Shown here piece by piece: positions 1 through 6,108 of a stretch of DNA of 8,482 nucleotides (positions are counted from its first letter, which is position 1; each line of letters begins with the position of its first letter). The notes under the pieces are model-generated. The model did no database searches, had not been told where the DNA came from, and was given only the letters and a program-made list of their open reading frames with translations. The DNA is taken from positions 1 to 8,482 of the forward strand of contig DATBKV010000171.1 of NCBI GenBank assembly GCA_036555745.1, read 5' to 3'. The translations under genes were made by a program, and so were the position numbers. The DNA comes from VAZQ01 sp036555745 (GTDB taxonomy: Bacteria; Pseudomonadota; Alphaproteobacteria; Rhizobiales; Xanthobacteraceae).

Positions 1-3
1 CGC

Positions 4-954
4 TCAGCGCGCGCGCAATAGCTCCGGCAGGGTGTCCTCGATGGAGCGCGGCGATATCCCGAGCTCCGCGAAGCCGGGCGTGCCCGCCGACGCCACGGTG
101 TCGATCTCCATCAGCTCCACCTGGTTGCGCGTGATCGGCGCGCCCGGGAAGAGCTCCGCGGCGAAGGCGAGCGCGTGCCAGGCGGCGAACGGCATCGGCA
201 GCAAGGTGCGCTCGCGCCCGACGGCGCGCGCGACGGTGCGCACCAGCTCCTCGTAGCGGTAGACGCGCGGGCCCGCGCACTCGTAGACGGCGGCCGGCGC
301 GTCGGCGCGCGCGAGCGCCCGCGCCAGCCCCTCCGCCACGTCGTCGGCGTGCGCCGGCTGCAGGCGCGTGTCGCCGCGGCCGAACAGCGGATAGACCGGG
401 AGCCTGCGCACGAGGTCGCGGATGGCGGTGAGGAAGGCGTCGTCGGCGGCGAACATCACCGCCGGGCGGATGATCGCCGCCTGCGCGAACGCCGCGCGCA
501 CCGCGCCCTCGCCCTCGCCGCGGCTGCGGATATAGCGCGAGCGCGAGGCCGGATCGGCGCCGATCCCCGAGACGTGCGCGAGCCGCTCGACCCCGGCGGC
601 GCGCGCCTGCCCCGCCAGTCGTCCCGCGGCCTCGACATGGACGGAGTGGAAGGTGTCGCGGCCGTGCTCGACATAGAGGCTGACTGCGTTCACCGCGCCC
701 CACGCGCCGGCGAGCGCGGCGGCGACCGCGCGCTGATCGTGGATGTCGGCCGCGACCGCCTGCAGCTGCGGATCATCGCGCGCGGCGCGCGAGCGCCCGC
801 GCTCGGGATGGCGCGAGGCGATCCGCACCGCAAAGCCGTGGCCGCGCAGATGGCTGACGACGCGGCGACCGAGGAAACCGGTGCCGCCGAACACGGTGAC
901 GATGCGCCCGTCGCCTGCCGCCATGGCTGCAAGCCCGAAGCCCGCCTGCCCCAT
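4..954 (-). CDS. NAD(P)-binding atypical short-chain dehydrogenase (NDUFA9-like, complex I-associated type)
   Basis: A 316-residue protein with an N-terminal Rossmann nucleotide-binding motif, GGTGFLG at residues 23-29, preceded by a hydrophobic strand (RIVTVF). It belongs by pattern to the extended/atypical SDR group that includes the NDUFA9-like proteins often annotated as complex I-associated or as NAD-dependent epimerases. Visible family features are the VSGIGAD segment (128-134), the SRYIRSRGEGE segment (139-149) and the IIRPAVMF strand (161-168). The usual catalytic YxxxK reads YxxxR here (Tyr141, Arg145), so classical dehydrogenase activity is doubtful and a structural or NAD(P)H-sensing role is possible. 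Length is normal for the family. The start is uncertain: ATG at 954 gives the longest product, but Met11 (ATG ending at 924) lies just before the Rossmann strand, has a GGGGCAGG stretch upstream, and would also fit. It is divergent from the cyclic-nucleotide-binding gene across a repeat-rich gap. Family assignment is solid; the precise function is not. Confidence 0.88.
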   Translation of the reverse strand: MGQAGFGLAAMAAGDGRIVTVFGGTGFLGRRVVSHLRGHGFAVRIASRHPERGRSRAARDDPQLQAVAADIHDQRAVAAALAGAWGAVNAVSLYVEHGRDTFHSVHVEAAGRLAGQARAAGVERLAHVSGIGADPASRSRYIRSRGEGEGAVRAAFAQAAIIRPAVMFAADDAFLTAIRDLVRRLPVYPLFGRGDTRLQPAHADDVAEGLARALARADAPAAVYECAGPRVYRYEELVRTVARAVGRERTLLPMPFAAWHALAFAAELFPGAPITRNQVELMEIDTVASAGTPGFAELGISPRSIEDTLPELLRAR

Positions 955-1060
955 CAGATCGTATCACGCCTGCGGACGCGGTGCGCGCGGCGCAGACAAA
1001 TTTACGCAGTCTGCGCAAGCTCGACCGCGCAGCGCAGCACGGCGCCGGCGCCACCAGCAA

Positions 1061-1128
1061 TCGTGTGTCCCGGGCGCAGCGCAGCATGGAGCGCAGCGCA
1101 ATGATGCGCTGCAGACCCGGGACCGCGA
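1061..1128 (+). repeat. Palindromic interspersed repeat, copy 1
   Basis: The element starts tcgtgtgtcccgggcgcagc and ends with cccgggaccgcg. Bases 1067-1074 (gtcccggg) pair with 1116-1123, and 1076-1083 (gcagcgca) pair with 1105-1112, giving a long hairpin with a small asymmetric bulge and a loop of about 21 bases. A second copy in the opposite orientation lies at 1294-1360. Its outer consensus (TGTGTCCCGG...CCGGGACCG) resembles, from memory, a short palindromic repeat scattered through intergenic regions of Bradyrhizobium-type genomes. Confidence 0.75.
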
Positions 1129-1148
1129 CGAACACGGAAACCACAGAG

Positions 1149-1178
1149 CGCATCCCGATTGGATCGCATCGGGATGCG
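1149..1178. repeat. Perfect 11-bp-stem hairpin
   Basis: Arms cgcatcccgat (1149-1159) and atcgggatgcg (1168-1178) are exact reverse complements around an 8-base loop. There is no T tract directly after either arm, so it is not an ordinary intrinsic terminator. It lies between the two inverted palindromic repeats and is probably part of a dispersed intergenic element rather than a site specific to either neighbouring gene. Confidence 0.7.
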
Positions 1179-1197
1179 CCCCAGATTCTTTGATGTT

Positions 1198-1271
1198 GCG
1201 CATGGGCCTTGTTGCAAACCGGTGCCCAACCGCGGGTCGAGCTCGAGGGCAGGCTTTTCCGGCACATGCGC
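1198..1271. repeat. Imperfect inverted repeat, remnant of a dispersed intergenic element
   Basis: The segment begins gcgcatg (1198-1204) and ends catgcgc (1265-1271), which are exact reverse complements. The inside includes aaaccggtgccca and cttttccgg. From memory this order (CATCCCGAT hairpin, ATTCTTTGAT, GCATG, AAACCGGTNCCCA, CTTTTCCGG, CATGC) resembles an intergenic sequence very common in Rhizobiales genomes. Here it appears degenerate, with extra bases between the cccaacc and cttttccgg parts. Confidence 0.5.
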
Positions 1272-1293
1272 TGACCCGAGCACGAGTTCCTGG

Positions 1294-1360
1294 CGGTCCC
1301 GGATCAGCGCTGCACCGCGCCGCAAGGGCTACGCGCTGCACCGCATCCGGGACACACGGT
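1294..1360 (-). repeat. Palindromic interspersed repeat, copy 2 (inverted)
   Basis: The reverse complement begins ccgtgtgtcccgga and ends gatccgggaccg, matching the ends of copy 1 at 1061-1128 in opposite orientation, with more divergence in the loop. Within the copy, gtcccggat (1296-1304) pairs with atccgggac (1345-1353), and cagcgc (1305-1310) pairs with gcgctg (1333-1338). The copy lies about 110 bases upstream of the cyclic-nucleotide-binding gene. Confidence 0.75.
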
Positions 1361-1469
1361 TGGCCCATGGGGCGCATGCTGCGTGCCGAGGCCTTGCACC
1401 CGCAACCTCATTTGCCGACCATGGCGACAAAGGGAAGACCATACGGGAGGAGCGCGGAACGGACGAGCC

Positions 1470-1997
1470 ATGGCCATGCCCCTCATTCCCGACATCGCCG
1501 CATTCCAAAGGAAGCTCGCGAGCTTTCCGGTCGCGACCTACCAGGCCGGCGAGACCGTGCTCGCGGCCGCCTCGCGGACCGGCCGGCTGCTGATCCTCAA
1601 GCGCGGCGCGGTCGCAGTCCGCAAGGACGGTGTCGAGATCGCCAGGGTGACGGAGCCGGGCGCGGTGTTCGGCGAGCTCTCGGCGCTGCTCGATCAGCCG
1701 CACGCGGCGGAGGTCAGCGCGCTCGAGGTGTCGGAGTTCTACGTCGCCGATGCGGCCACGCTGCTGCGCATCGATCCGGTCGCGCTGCTCTACGTCGCGA
1801 CCGTGCTGGCGCGGCGTCTCGACGACGCCGATCAGGCGCTCATCGAGATCAGGCGCCAGGTCGAGGCCGGCCAGCCGCGCAGCGTGATCGAGGCGAGCGC
1901 CGACAAGATGGAAGGCGTGCTGGGTGGCAAGGATGCCCGGCGCGCTCTCGGCCGCTATCCCTACGACCTGTTCGAGCCGCGCCCGCAGAGAAGCTGA
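1470..1997 (+). CDS. Single-domain cyclic-nucleotide-binding (Crp/Fnr sensor-like) protein
   Basis: A 175-residue protein with a cNMP-binding beta-roll and no DNA-binding domain. The roll is seen as YQAGETVLAAAS (24-35), LLILKRGAVAVRKDGVEIARV (40-60) and the cassette PGAVFGELSALLDQPHAAEV (63-82). A helix follows at about 97-132 (LLRIDPVALLYVATVLARRL...). The remaining ~40 residues contain no helix-turn-helix, so it is not a complete Crp/Fnr transcription factor. In the phosphate-binding cassette the conserved Glu is present (Glu69 in FGEL), but the position usually occupied by Arg (RSAxV) is His78 in PHAAEV, which makes true cAMP/cGMP binding uncertain. The start was placed at ATG 1470 because homology begins right after it; the frame is open about 29 codons further upstream, but those residues look like non-coding translation. 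The Shine-Dalgarno signal is weak (ggacgag just upstream). A regulator or protein-interaction role is inferred. Confidence 0.88.
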   Translation: MAMPLIPDIAAFQRKLASFPVATYQAGETVLAAASRTGRLLILKRGAVAVRKDGVEIARVTEPGAVFGELSALLDQPHAAEVSALEVSEFYVADAATLLRIDPVALLYVATVLARRLDDADQALIEIRRQVEAGQPRSVIEASADKMEGVLGGKDARRALGRYPYDLFEPRPQRS

Positions 1998-2046
1998 AAC
2001 GCGCGCTCGCGCTTTGCATGTTTCCCAGGCGGCGCCTGAGCGCGTC

Positions 2047-2223
2047 CTACTCCTCGCCCTCGCTGCCCAGCACCTTGCCGGTTGCCGTATTCACCAGATG
2101 CATGCGGCGGCAGGCCGGGCAGAGGATCGACTCGTAGGTCTCGCCCTCCCCTGCTCCATCGTCGGCGAACCAGCCCTGCACGCGCGCGCGCATGTTCGGA
2201 CAGACAAAGATGATCGTCGCCAT
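2047..2223 (-). CDS. Small zinc-ribbon-like conserved hypothetical protein (58 aa)
   Basis: A 58-residue minus-strand frame starts at ATG 2223 and stops at TAG 2047. It begins MATIIFVCPNM and has YESILCPACRRMHLVN in the second half, ending GKVLGSEGEE. The pattern CP...CPxCxxxHxVN...TGKxLG resembles small zinc-ribbon proteins of rhizobia that normally carry two Cys pairs. Here Cys8, Cys35 and Cys38 are visible but the second Cys of the first knuckle is missing (Asn-Met follow CP). His42 might be a fourth ligand, or metal binding may be lost. The coherent protein pattern supports a real gene although no clear Shine-Dalgarno precedes it. It is convergent with the cyclic-nucleotide-binding gene (49 bases apart) and divergent from the transpeptidase gene. 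Function unknown. Confidence 0.75.
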   Translation of the reverse strand: MATIIFVCPNMRARVQGWFADDGAGEGETYESILCPACRRMHLVNTATGKVLGSEGEE

Positions 2224-2395
2224 GTAAAAAAGCGTAGCGGGTCGCCCGCCGCGGGATTTTGATCTAACGCAATGCCGCCGGGCCGGTTCGAAAATTCAAC
2301 AGCCTCCGCCGGGTGGCCAGCGGGCGACCGTGGCGTGGTGTTTGTGCAACAGCTATCGGAAAAACGCGCTCAGCAAGACGTTTTGGATGTCGTAA

Positions 2396-2426
2396 GACTT
2401 TCTCCCCGCGAGCATCTCCGTACAAT
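2396..2426 (+). promoter_or_regulatory. Possible sigma-70-type promoter of the L,D-transpeptidase gene
   Basis: TACAAT at 2421-2426 is a good -10 hexamer, 41 bases before the start codon. The -35 side is poor (gactttct around 2396-2403). The rest of the 2224-2467 gap shows no gene. A purine-rich aacggag (2444-2450) and a run of G (2457-2463) are the only ribosome-binding candidates for the gene. Confidence 0.25.
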
Positions 2427-2467
2427 AGCGAATCGACAGTTCTAACGGAGCAAGTCGGGGGGGCCTC

Positions 2468-3055
2468 ATGACATGCTTGCCGTTGATCGGACTGCTGCTG
2501 GGCTGCATGCAGGCCGGTACTTTGGATCCGTCGAACGCCAGTTTTACAGCGCGCGACAGGCAAGAGCTGGCGAACCCGCCCTATCGGCAGGCTTATATTT
2601 CGCCGACCTATCAGCGCCAAATCGTTCGATATCCGCGCAAGGAAGCGCCAGGCACGATCCTGGTCGATAGTCACGGACCCTTCGTCTATTACGTGCTGCC
2701 GAGGGGCGAGGCGATCCGGTACGGCGCGGCCGTGGGCGAGGCTGGACAGGCTTGGTCCGGCGTGGCCACGGTCGCCCGCAAGGAGGAATGGCCGGGATGG
2801 ACGCCGACCGCGGATGAGAGGCGCCGGCTCGGAGCGCTTCCGAGCCACCTCGCAGGCGGCGCCGCCAATCCAATGGGGGCGCGCGCCCTTTACCTTTACT
2901 CCGGCGGCAAGGACACGCTGTATCGCATCCACGGCACCAACCAGCCCGAATACATCGGACATGCGATTTCCTCGGGCTGCATCCGCATGACCAATGAGGA
3001 TGTGATCGATCTCTACCGCCGGGTGAAGATCGGAGCGGTCGTCGTGGTGTTGTGA
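2468..3055 (+). CDS. L,D-transpeptidase (YkuD domain), putative lipoprotein
   Basis: A 195-residue YkuD-family L,D-transpeptidase. Such enzymes form 3-3 peptidoglycan cross-links or attach proteins to peptidoglycan in the periplasm, using a Cys that attacks a tetrapeptide stem. The catalytic region is YRIHGTN (152-158, His155) followed by IGHAISSGCIRMTNEDV (163-179), with nucleophile Cys171 and Arg173, so the active site is intact. Other family blocks are EAPGTILVDSHGPFVYYVLP (59-78), IRYGAAVGEAG (83-93) and NPMGARALYL (134-143). The N-terminus is short and hydrophobic, with a lipobox-like LLGC at 10-13, suggesting a lipoprotein, although no basic residue precedes it. ATG 2468 is the only start, since an in-frame TAG lies at 2426-2428 with no other start codon between. 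The gene converges with the tail of the substrate-binding-protein array. Confidence 0.92.
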   Translation: MTCLPLIGLLLGCMQAGTLDPSNASFTARDRQELANPPYRQAYISPTYQRQIVRYPRKEAPGTILVDSHGPFVYYVLPRGEAIRYGAAVGEAGQAWSGVATVARKEEWPGWTPTADERRRLGALPSHLAGGAANPMGARALYLYSGGKDTLYRIHGTNQPEYIGHAISSGCIRMTNEDVIDLYRRVKIGAVVVVL

Positions 3056-3117
3056 CGCTGCCCGATCCCGCTCTCGCGATCAGGTTTTGCACTAGCGCTG
3101 CATCCATCCTGGATGAT

Positions 3118-3168
3118 CGGCCGCACCGCCGCTGCGCCAAGCGCTGCGATCAGCTCGCGGCGTTTCAT
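3118..3168 (-). pseudogene. 5' remnant of a sixth substrate-binding-protein gene
   Basis: The TGA of the last complete array gene overlaps a further ATG in the same ATGA arrangement seen at the other junctions. Translation from 3168 reads MKRRELIAALGAAAVRP, clearly the signal-peptide start of another paralogue (compare MRRRELIRLLGGAAVTWP of the gene starting at 5128). After about 17 codons resemblance ends. The frame continues without family similarity to a stop at 3013-3015, inside the antisense of the transpeptidase gene. The Shine-Dalgarno present at the other junctions has become GACGTC here (3174-3179). This is best explained as a truncated relic left by deletion of the downstream end of the array. 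Confidence 0.75.
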
Positions 3169-3186
3169 TCGATGACGTCGTCGGCA
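3154..3186 (-). repeat. Array junction repeat, terminal (degenerate) copy
   Basis: This 33-base junction unit spans the last codons of one array gene and the first of the next. The same unit recurs at 4131-4163, 5114-5146, 6094-6126 and 7068-7100, spaced about 974-983 bases. This copy is the most diverged and has lost the GAGGTG ribosome-binding sequence, consistent with the downstream gene being dead. Confidence 0.75.
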
Positions 3187-4145
3187 ATCGCGAGTATGCC
3201 TGGCGGAATGGTGAGGCTCAGCGCCTTTGCCGTCTTGAGATTGATGATGAGCTCGAATCTGGAGAGTTGCACGACCGGAAGCTCGGCCGGCTTTTCGCCT
3301 TTGAGAATGCGGCCGGCATATATTCCGGCTTGCCGATAGCCTTCGGCCAGGTTCGTTCCGTAGCTCATCAAGCCGCCGATTTCAGCGAAAGCACGCTGCT
3401 CGTAGACCGCGGGGATGGCGTAGCGGGCTGCAAGCGCAACGATCTGGTCGCGCTTGGAGGCGAAGAACGGGTCGGCCCCCACCAGCAGCGCATCCGCTCG
3501 CAATCGCGCCATCGATTCGAACGCTGCAGCAAGCTCGCGCTCGCTGGCGGCGGTGAATACCTGAATTGGCTGCCCGAGCGCGTGCGCCGCGGATTGCATC
3601 TCTCTCGTCTGGGTCTCGATGCTCGGAAATTTTGGATTGAGCAGAGCGGCAATCACAGCGGCCCGCGGGATCAGCTCGCGCAGCAGGCCGAGCTTCTTTG
3701 TCTCCAATTCGGTAAAAAGAATATGCACTCCGGTGACGTTGCCGCCCGGCCTGTTCATGCTGGCAACGAAGCCGGCGGCCACCGGATCGTCCCCGGAAGT
3801 AAACACGATGGGGATCGTCGACGTTGCCGCTTTTGCGGCGCGAGCGGCAGGCGGGCCGCCAGCCATGATGGCTGCCACATGGCGGCCGACCAGATCGGCC
3901 GCCAGGCCGGTCAATCGGTCGTACTGACCGTCCGCCCAGCAGTACTCGATCGTCACGTCCCTGCCGTCGACAAAGCCGGACTGGCCGAGGCCTTGACGAA
4001 AGGCTGCCGCGCCGAGCACCTGCGCGTGCGCGGAGCTGCTGTTGAGAAAGCCGATCACCGGCATCGTCGGCTGCTGCGTGCGCGCCGCGAGCGGCCACGC
4101 CGCCGCTGTGCCGGCGAGCAGCGTGACGAACTCGCGCCGCCTCAT
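3165..4145 (-). CDS. ABC transporter substrate-binding protein, array copy 5 (last complete gene)
   Basis: A 326-residue periplasmic binding protein of the ABC_sub_bind family. The N-terminus MRRREFVTLLAGTAAAWP followed by LAARTQQ is a twin-arginine-like export signal with likely cleavage near residue 23. Family blocks follow: VIGFL, GFVDGRDVTIEY, RLTGLAADLV, STIPIVFTSGDDPVAAGFV, NRPGGNVTG, LLRELIPRAAVIAALLNP, GGLMSYGTNLAEGYRQAGIY, GRILKGEKPAELPVVQ and FELIINLKTAKAL. It ends ADDVIE, where paralogues have ADEVIE. The ligand cannot be predicted from sequence; relatives are proposed to bind amino acids or aromatic compounds. Its ATG overlaps the stop of the preceding gene (ATGA, 4142-4145), with Shine-Dalgarno GAGGTG at 4151-4156. 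It has an intact start and full length. Confidence 0.95.
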   Translation of the reverse strand: MRRREFVTLLAGTAAAWPLAARTQQPTMPVIGFLNSSSAHAQVLGAAAFRQGLGQSGFVDGRDVTIEYCWADGQYDRLTGLAADLVGRHVAAIMAGGPPAARAAKAATSTIPIVFTSGDDPVAAGFVASMNRPGGNVTGVHILFTELETKKLGLLRELIPRAAVIAALLNPKFPSIETQTREMQSAAHALGQPIQVFTAASERELAAAFESMARLRADALLVGADPFFASKRDQIVALAARYAIPAVYEQRAFAEIGGLMSYGTNLAEGYRQAGIYAGRILKGEKPAELPVVQLSRFELIINLKTAKALSLTIPPGILAIADDVIE

Positions 4146-4163
4146 TCGATCACCTCGTCGGCG
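4131..4163 (-). repeat. Array junction repeat with embedded ribosome-binding site
   Basis: Identical over 33 bases to 5114-5146 and 6094-6126. Read on the minus strand it encodes the final ADEVIE and stop of one gene, then MRRRE of the next. GAGGTG (4151-4156) lies five bases before the ATG, so the Glu-Val codons of the upstream protein serve as Shine-Dalgarno for the downstream one. It is part of a longer 83-base near-identity with 6044-6126. Confidence 0.85.
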
Positions 4164-5128
4164 AGCAACAGAAACGGTTCCGAAATCGTGAGTCCGATCG
4201 CCTTGGCAGTCCTGAGATTGACCACGAGTTCGAACTGGGTCGGTGTCTCCACCGGCAGGTCGGCTGCGCTTGCGCCTCTGAGAATCTTGTCGACCAATGC
4301 AGCAGACCTTCGGTAAACGTTGGGAAGATTCGGCCCATAGGACATCAAACCGCCGGCCTCCGGGAACTCACGCCATCCCAGCATCGTGGGGAGCCGTAGC
4401 CGCGTTGTGATCGCGGCGATTTCTTTGCGGTTAGAGAAGAACAACGGGCTTTGGCTGACGAACAAGGCCTGTACACCAATGCGCCCCGCACTTGTAAACG
4501 CGGCGGCAAATTCGGACGCCTCGCGAACCTCGAAGATGCGAACATCCAACCCCAGGGCCTTTGCGGCTGTCGGCAGAATCCTGAAGGCGGGGCCGTCGGT
4601 TTCGTCGCCGGGATTGAGGAACGCGCCTACCAGTACGATGCCCGACGTCACATCTTTGAGCATCGCGAGCCGTTTGCTGACCAGCGCTTCGTCCCCGGCC
4701 AACCATGTCCCGGTGACGTTGGTGCCGGGCCGCGCGACGCCTTTGATTAGTCCGAGCGTAATCGGGTTCTCCAGAGTGATCATGACGAGCGGAATGGTTT
4801 GGGTGGCCTTGCTCGCCGCCAAGATTCCCGACGACGAGCCGACCACAATCACGTCTGGTTTGAGCCCGACCAACGCGGCCGCGAGCTCGGGCAAGCGCGA
4901 GGGGTTTCCGTCGGAATACCGCAGCTCCAATGCAATATTCCGACCCTCTACGTAGCCGAGATCGCGCAGCCCATTGCGAAACTCTCGTATGTTATGCGCC
5001 GCTGCGGCCTCTGAAAGCGGCGAAAGAATAGCTACGAGAGAGCGGTCCGGCAGTTGCTGTCCCTGGACGGCGAGCGGCCATGTCACCGCTGCGCCGCCGA
5101 GCAGCCTGATGAGCTCGCGCCGCCTCAT
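4142..5128 (-). CDS. ABC transporter substrate-binding protein, array copy 4
   Basis: A 328-residue ABC_sub_bind-family binding protein starting MRRRELIRLLGGAAVTWP and continuing with LAVQGQQ, a twin-arginine-like secretion signal. Recognisable blocks are LRDLGYVEGRNIALELRY, RLPELAAALV, QTIPLVMITLENPITLGLI, RPGTNVTG, KRLAMLKDVTSGIVLVGAFL, GGLMSYGPNLPNVYRRSA, ELVVNLRTAKAIGLTI and a terminal ADEVIE. It is the most divergent member of the array in the middle region (GSSSGILAASKATQ and TWLAGDEALV), which suggests a different ligand. The frame extends upstream to 5299, but the start at 5128 is chosen because it gives the conserved MRRRE terminus, overlaps the previous stop as ATGA, and has GAGGTG at 5134-5139. 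The upstream extension is out-of-frame translation of the neighbouring gene. Confidence 0.95.
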   Translation of the reverse strand: MRRRELIRLLGGAAVTWPLAVQGQQLPDRSLVAILSPLSEAAAAHNIREFRNGLRDLGYVEGRNIALELRYSDGNPSRLPELAAALVGLKPDVIVVGSSSGILAASKATQTIPLVMITLENPITLGLIKGVARPGTNVTGTWLAGDEALVSKRLAMLKDVTSGIVLVGAFLNPGDETDGPAFRILPTAAKALGLDVRIFEVREASEFAAAFTSAGRIGVQALFVSQSPLFFSNRKEIAAITTRLRLPTMLGWREFPEAGGLMSYGPNLPNVYRRSAALVDKILRGASAADLPVETPTQFELVVNLRTAKAIGLTISEPFLLLADEVIE

Positions 5129-5146
5129 TCGATCACCTCGTCGGCG
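5114..5146 (-). repeat. Array junction repeat with embedded ribosome-binding site
   Basis: The 33-base unit is identical to the copies at 4131-4163 and 6094-6126. GAGGTG at 5134-5139 sits five bases before ATG 5128. Outside the core this junction differs from the other two (for example gcctgatgag against gcgtgacgaa), so similarity falls off quickly into the signal-peptide codons. Confidence 0.85.
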
Positions 5147-6108
5147 CGCGCGAGCAGCGTCGGTGGCACAGTGATGCCGAGCATACTGGCGGTCTGGTTG
5201 TTGATGATCAGCTCCAACTTGGTCGACTGCATCACCGGCAGGTCGCCTGGTTTCGTGCCCTTGAGGATGCGCCCGGTGTAGATGCCGGACTGACGCCATG
5301 CATCCGAAAGACTGGCTCCGTAGCTCATCAACCCGCCGCTTTCGGTGAATTCGCGATTCGGAAACGTCGTCGGGATGCCCTGGCGCGTCGCCAGATTCAC
5401 CATTTGGATGCGCCGGCTGGTGAACAGCGTGTCGCTCGCGACGAACAGCGCATCGGGTCGCTCGCGCGCGAGCGTTGCGAAGGCCGCATCGATCTCGTGG
5501 CTGGTGCTGGCTTGGAGCACCTGGATGTTGAGCCCCAGGCCGCGCGCGGCTTGCGTGAGCTCGCGCAATGTGGTCTCCGCCTGCGCATTGTTGGCCGGAT
5601 TGACCAGCACTGCAATGCGTGCCGCTCCCGGTACGAGTTCGTGCAGGATTTCCAGTCGCTTTGCCACCAGCTCGCCGGTGAAGAAATTGATGCCGGTCAT
5701 GTTGCCGGCCGGGCGGGCGAGGCTGGCGACGAGACCGAGCTTCACCGGATCCTGGCTGGCGATGAAGACAACGGGGATCGTCGTCATGATGGCCCTGGCC
5801 ACCACAGCCACATCGTCACCGGCGGTCGCGATCACGGCGACTCGACGGCGAACCAGATCGGCCGCCAATTCTGGCAGCCGGCCGACTTGATTCTCGGCGA
5901 ACCGGTAGACGATCGCCACGTTCTCGCCTTCGACATAACCGATCTCCTTGAGACCCTGGCGGTATGAGCGCAGCCGTCCCGCAATCGCGTCGGCTGACCG
6001 GGGATCGAGAAATCCGATCGTCGGCATCGCGGCTTGCTGCGCGCGCGCCGCCAGCGGCCACGCCGCCGCTGTGCCAGCGAGCAGCGTGACGAACTCGCGC
6101 CGCCTCAT
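5125..6108 (-). CDS. ABC transporter substrate-binding protein, array copy 3
   Basis: A 327-residue ABC_sub_bind-family protein. The signal MRRREFVTLLAGTAAAWP then LAARAQQ differs by one residue from that of the gene at 3165-4145. Blocks seen: TIGFLDPRSADA, LKEIGYVEGENVAIVYRFAE, RLPELAADLVRRRVAVI, TTIPVVFIASQDPVKLGLV, RPAGNMTGINFFTGEL, KRLEILHELVPGAARIAVL, NREFTESGGLMSYGASLSD, YTGRILKGTKPGDLPVMQ, LELIINNQTASMLGITVP and a terminal ADEVIE. The frame is open far upstream (to 7275), but that part is the next gene read in the wrong frame. The start at 6108 is supported by the MRRRE terminus, the ATGA overlap (6105-6108) and GAGGTG at 6114-6119. Role: export to the periplasm and ligand capture for an unlinked transporter (inferred). 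Confidence 0.95.
   Translation of the reverse strand: MRRREFVTLLAGTAAAWPLAARAQQAAMPTIGFLDPRSADAIAGRLRSYRQGLKEIGYVEGENVAIVYRFAENQVGRLPELAADLVRRRVAVIATAGDDVAVVARAIMTTIPVVFIASQDPVKLGLVASLARPAGNMTGINFFTGELVAKRLEILHELVPGAARIAVLVNPANNAQAETTLRELTQAARGLGLNIQVLQASTSHEIDAAFATLARERPDALFVASDTLFTSRRIQMVNLATRQGIPTTFPNREFTESGGLMSYGASLSDAWRQSGIYTGRILKGTKPGDLPVMQSTKLELIINNQTASMLGITVPPTLLARADEVIE

Larger units (their letters stand above)
955..1469. other. Repeat-rich intergenic region between divergent genes
   Basis: This 515-base stretch separates two divergently transcribed genes and shows no convincing coding region. The long open frames across it are unrelated to any family I recognise and reflect high GC. 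It contains two inverted copies of a palindromic repeat (1061-1128 and 1294-1360), an 11-bp-stem hairpin (1149-1178) and a larger imperfect inverted repeat (1198-1271), listed separately. Promoters of both flanking genes should lie here, near 955-1000 and 1370-1465, but I could not identify convincing -35/-10 pairs. Confidence 0.7.

Noticed and set aside
175..1104. Long plus-strand open frame (309 codons) opposite the SDR gene
   Set aside because: It is antisense to a well-supported family member. Its translation is low-complexity Arg/Ala/Gly-rich and matches nothing I recognise, as expected from high-GC shadow frames.
743..2137. Plus-strand open frame of 464 codons
   Set aside because: It crosses the SDR gene in antisense, the repeat-rich gap and the cyclic-nucleotide-binding gene out of frame. 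The composition is Arg/Ala-rich with no domain pattern.
2226..2249. Terminator-like hairpin on the minus strand (gcggg stem followed by six T)
   Set aside because: The stem is only 5 bp and is separated by 5 bases from the T run. It lies just before the start codon of the 58-residue gene, not after a minus-strand gene.
2264..2962. Minus-strand open frame (232 codons) opposite the transpeptidase gene
   Set aside because: Antisense to an intact YkuD gene with a complete catalytic motif. The translation shows no recognisable domain.
3267..4316. Plus-strand open frame of 349 codons
   Set aside because: Antisense to two array genes. Its open length reflects the codon bias of the real genes.
5054..5281. 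Plus-strand frames containing HSITSSARASSVGG, also at 6034-6291 and similarly at 3052-3339, 3267-4316 and 6360-7235
   Set aside because: The recurring HSITSSA...LVGCSTGRS...PLRMRP pattern is the antisense translation of the conserved C-terminus of the substrate-binding proteins. It is a familiar spurious protein in Bradyrhizobium annotations, not a gene family.
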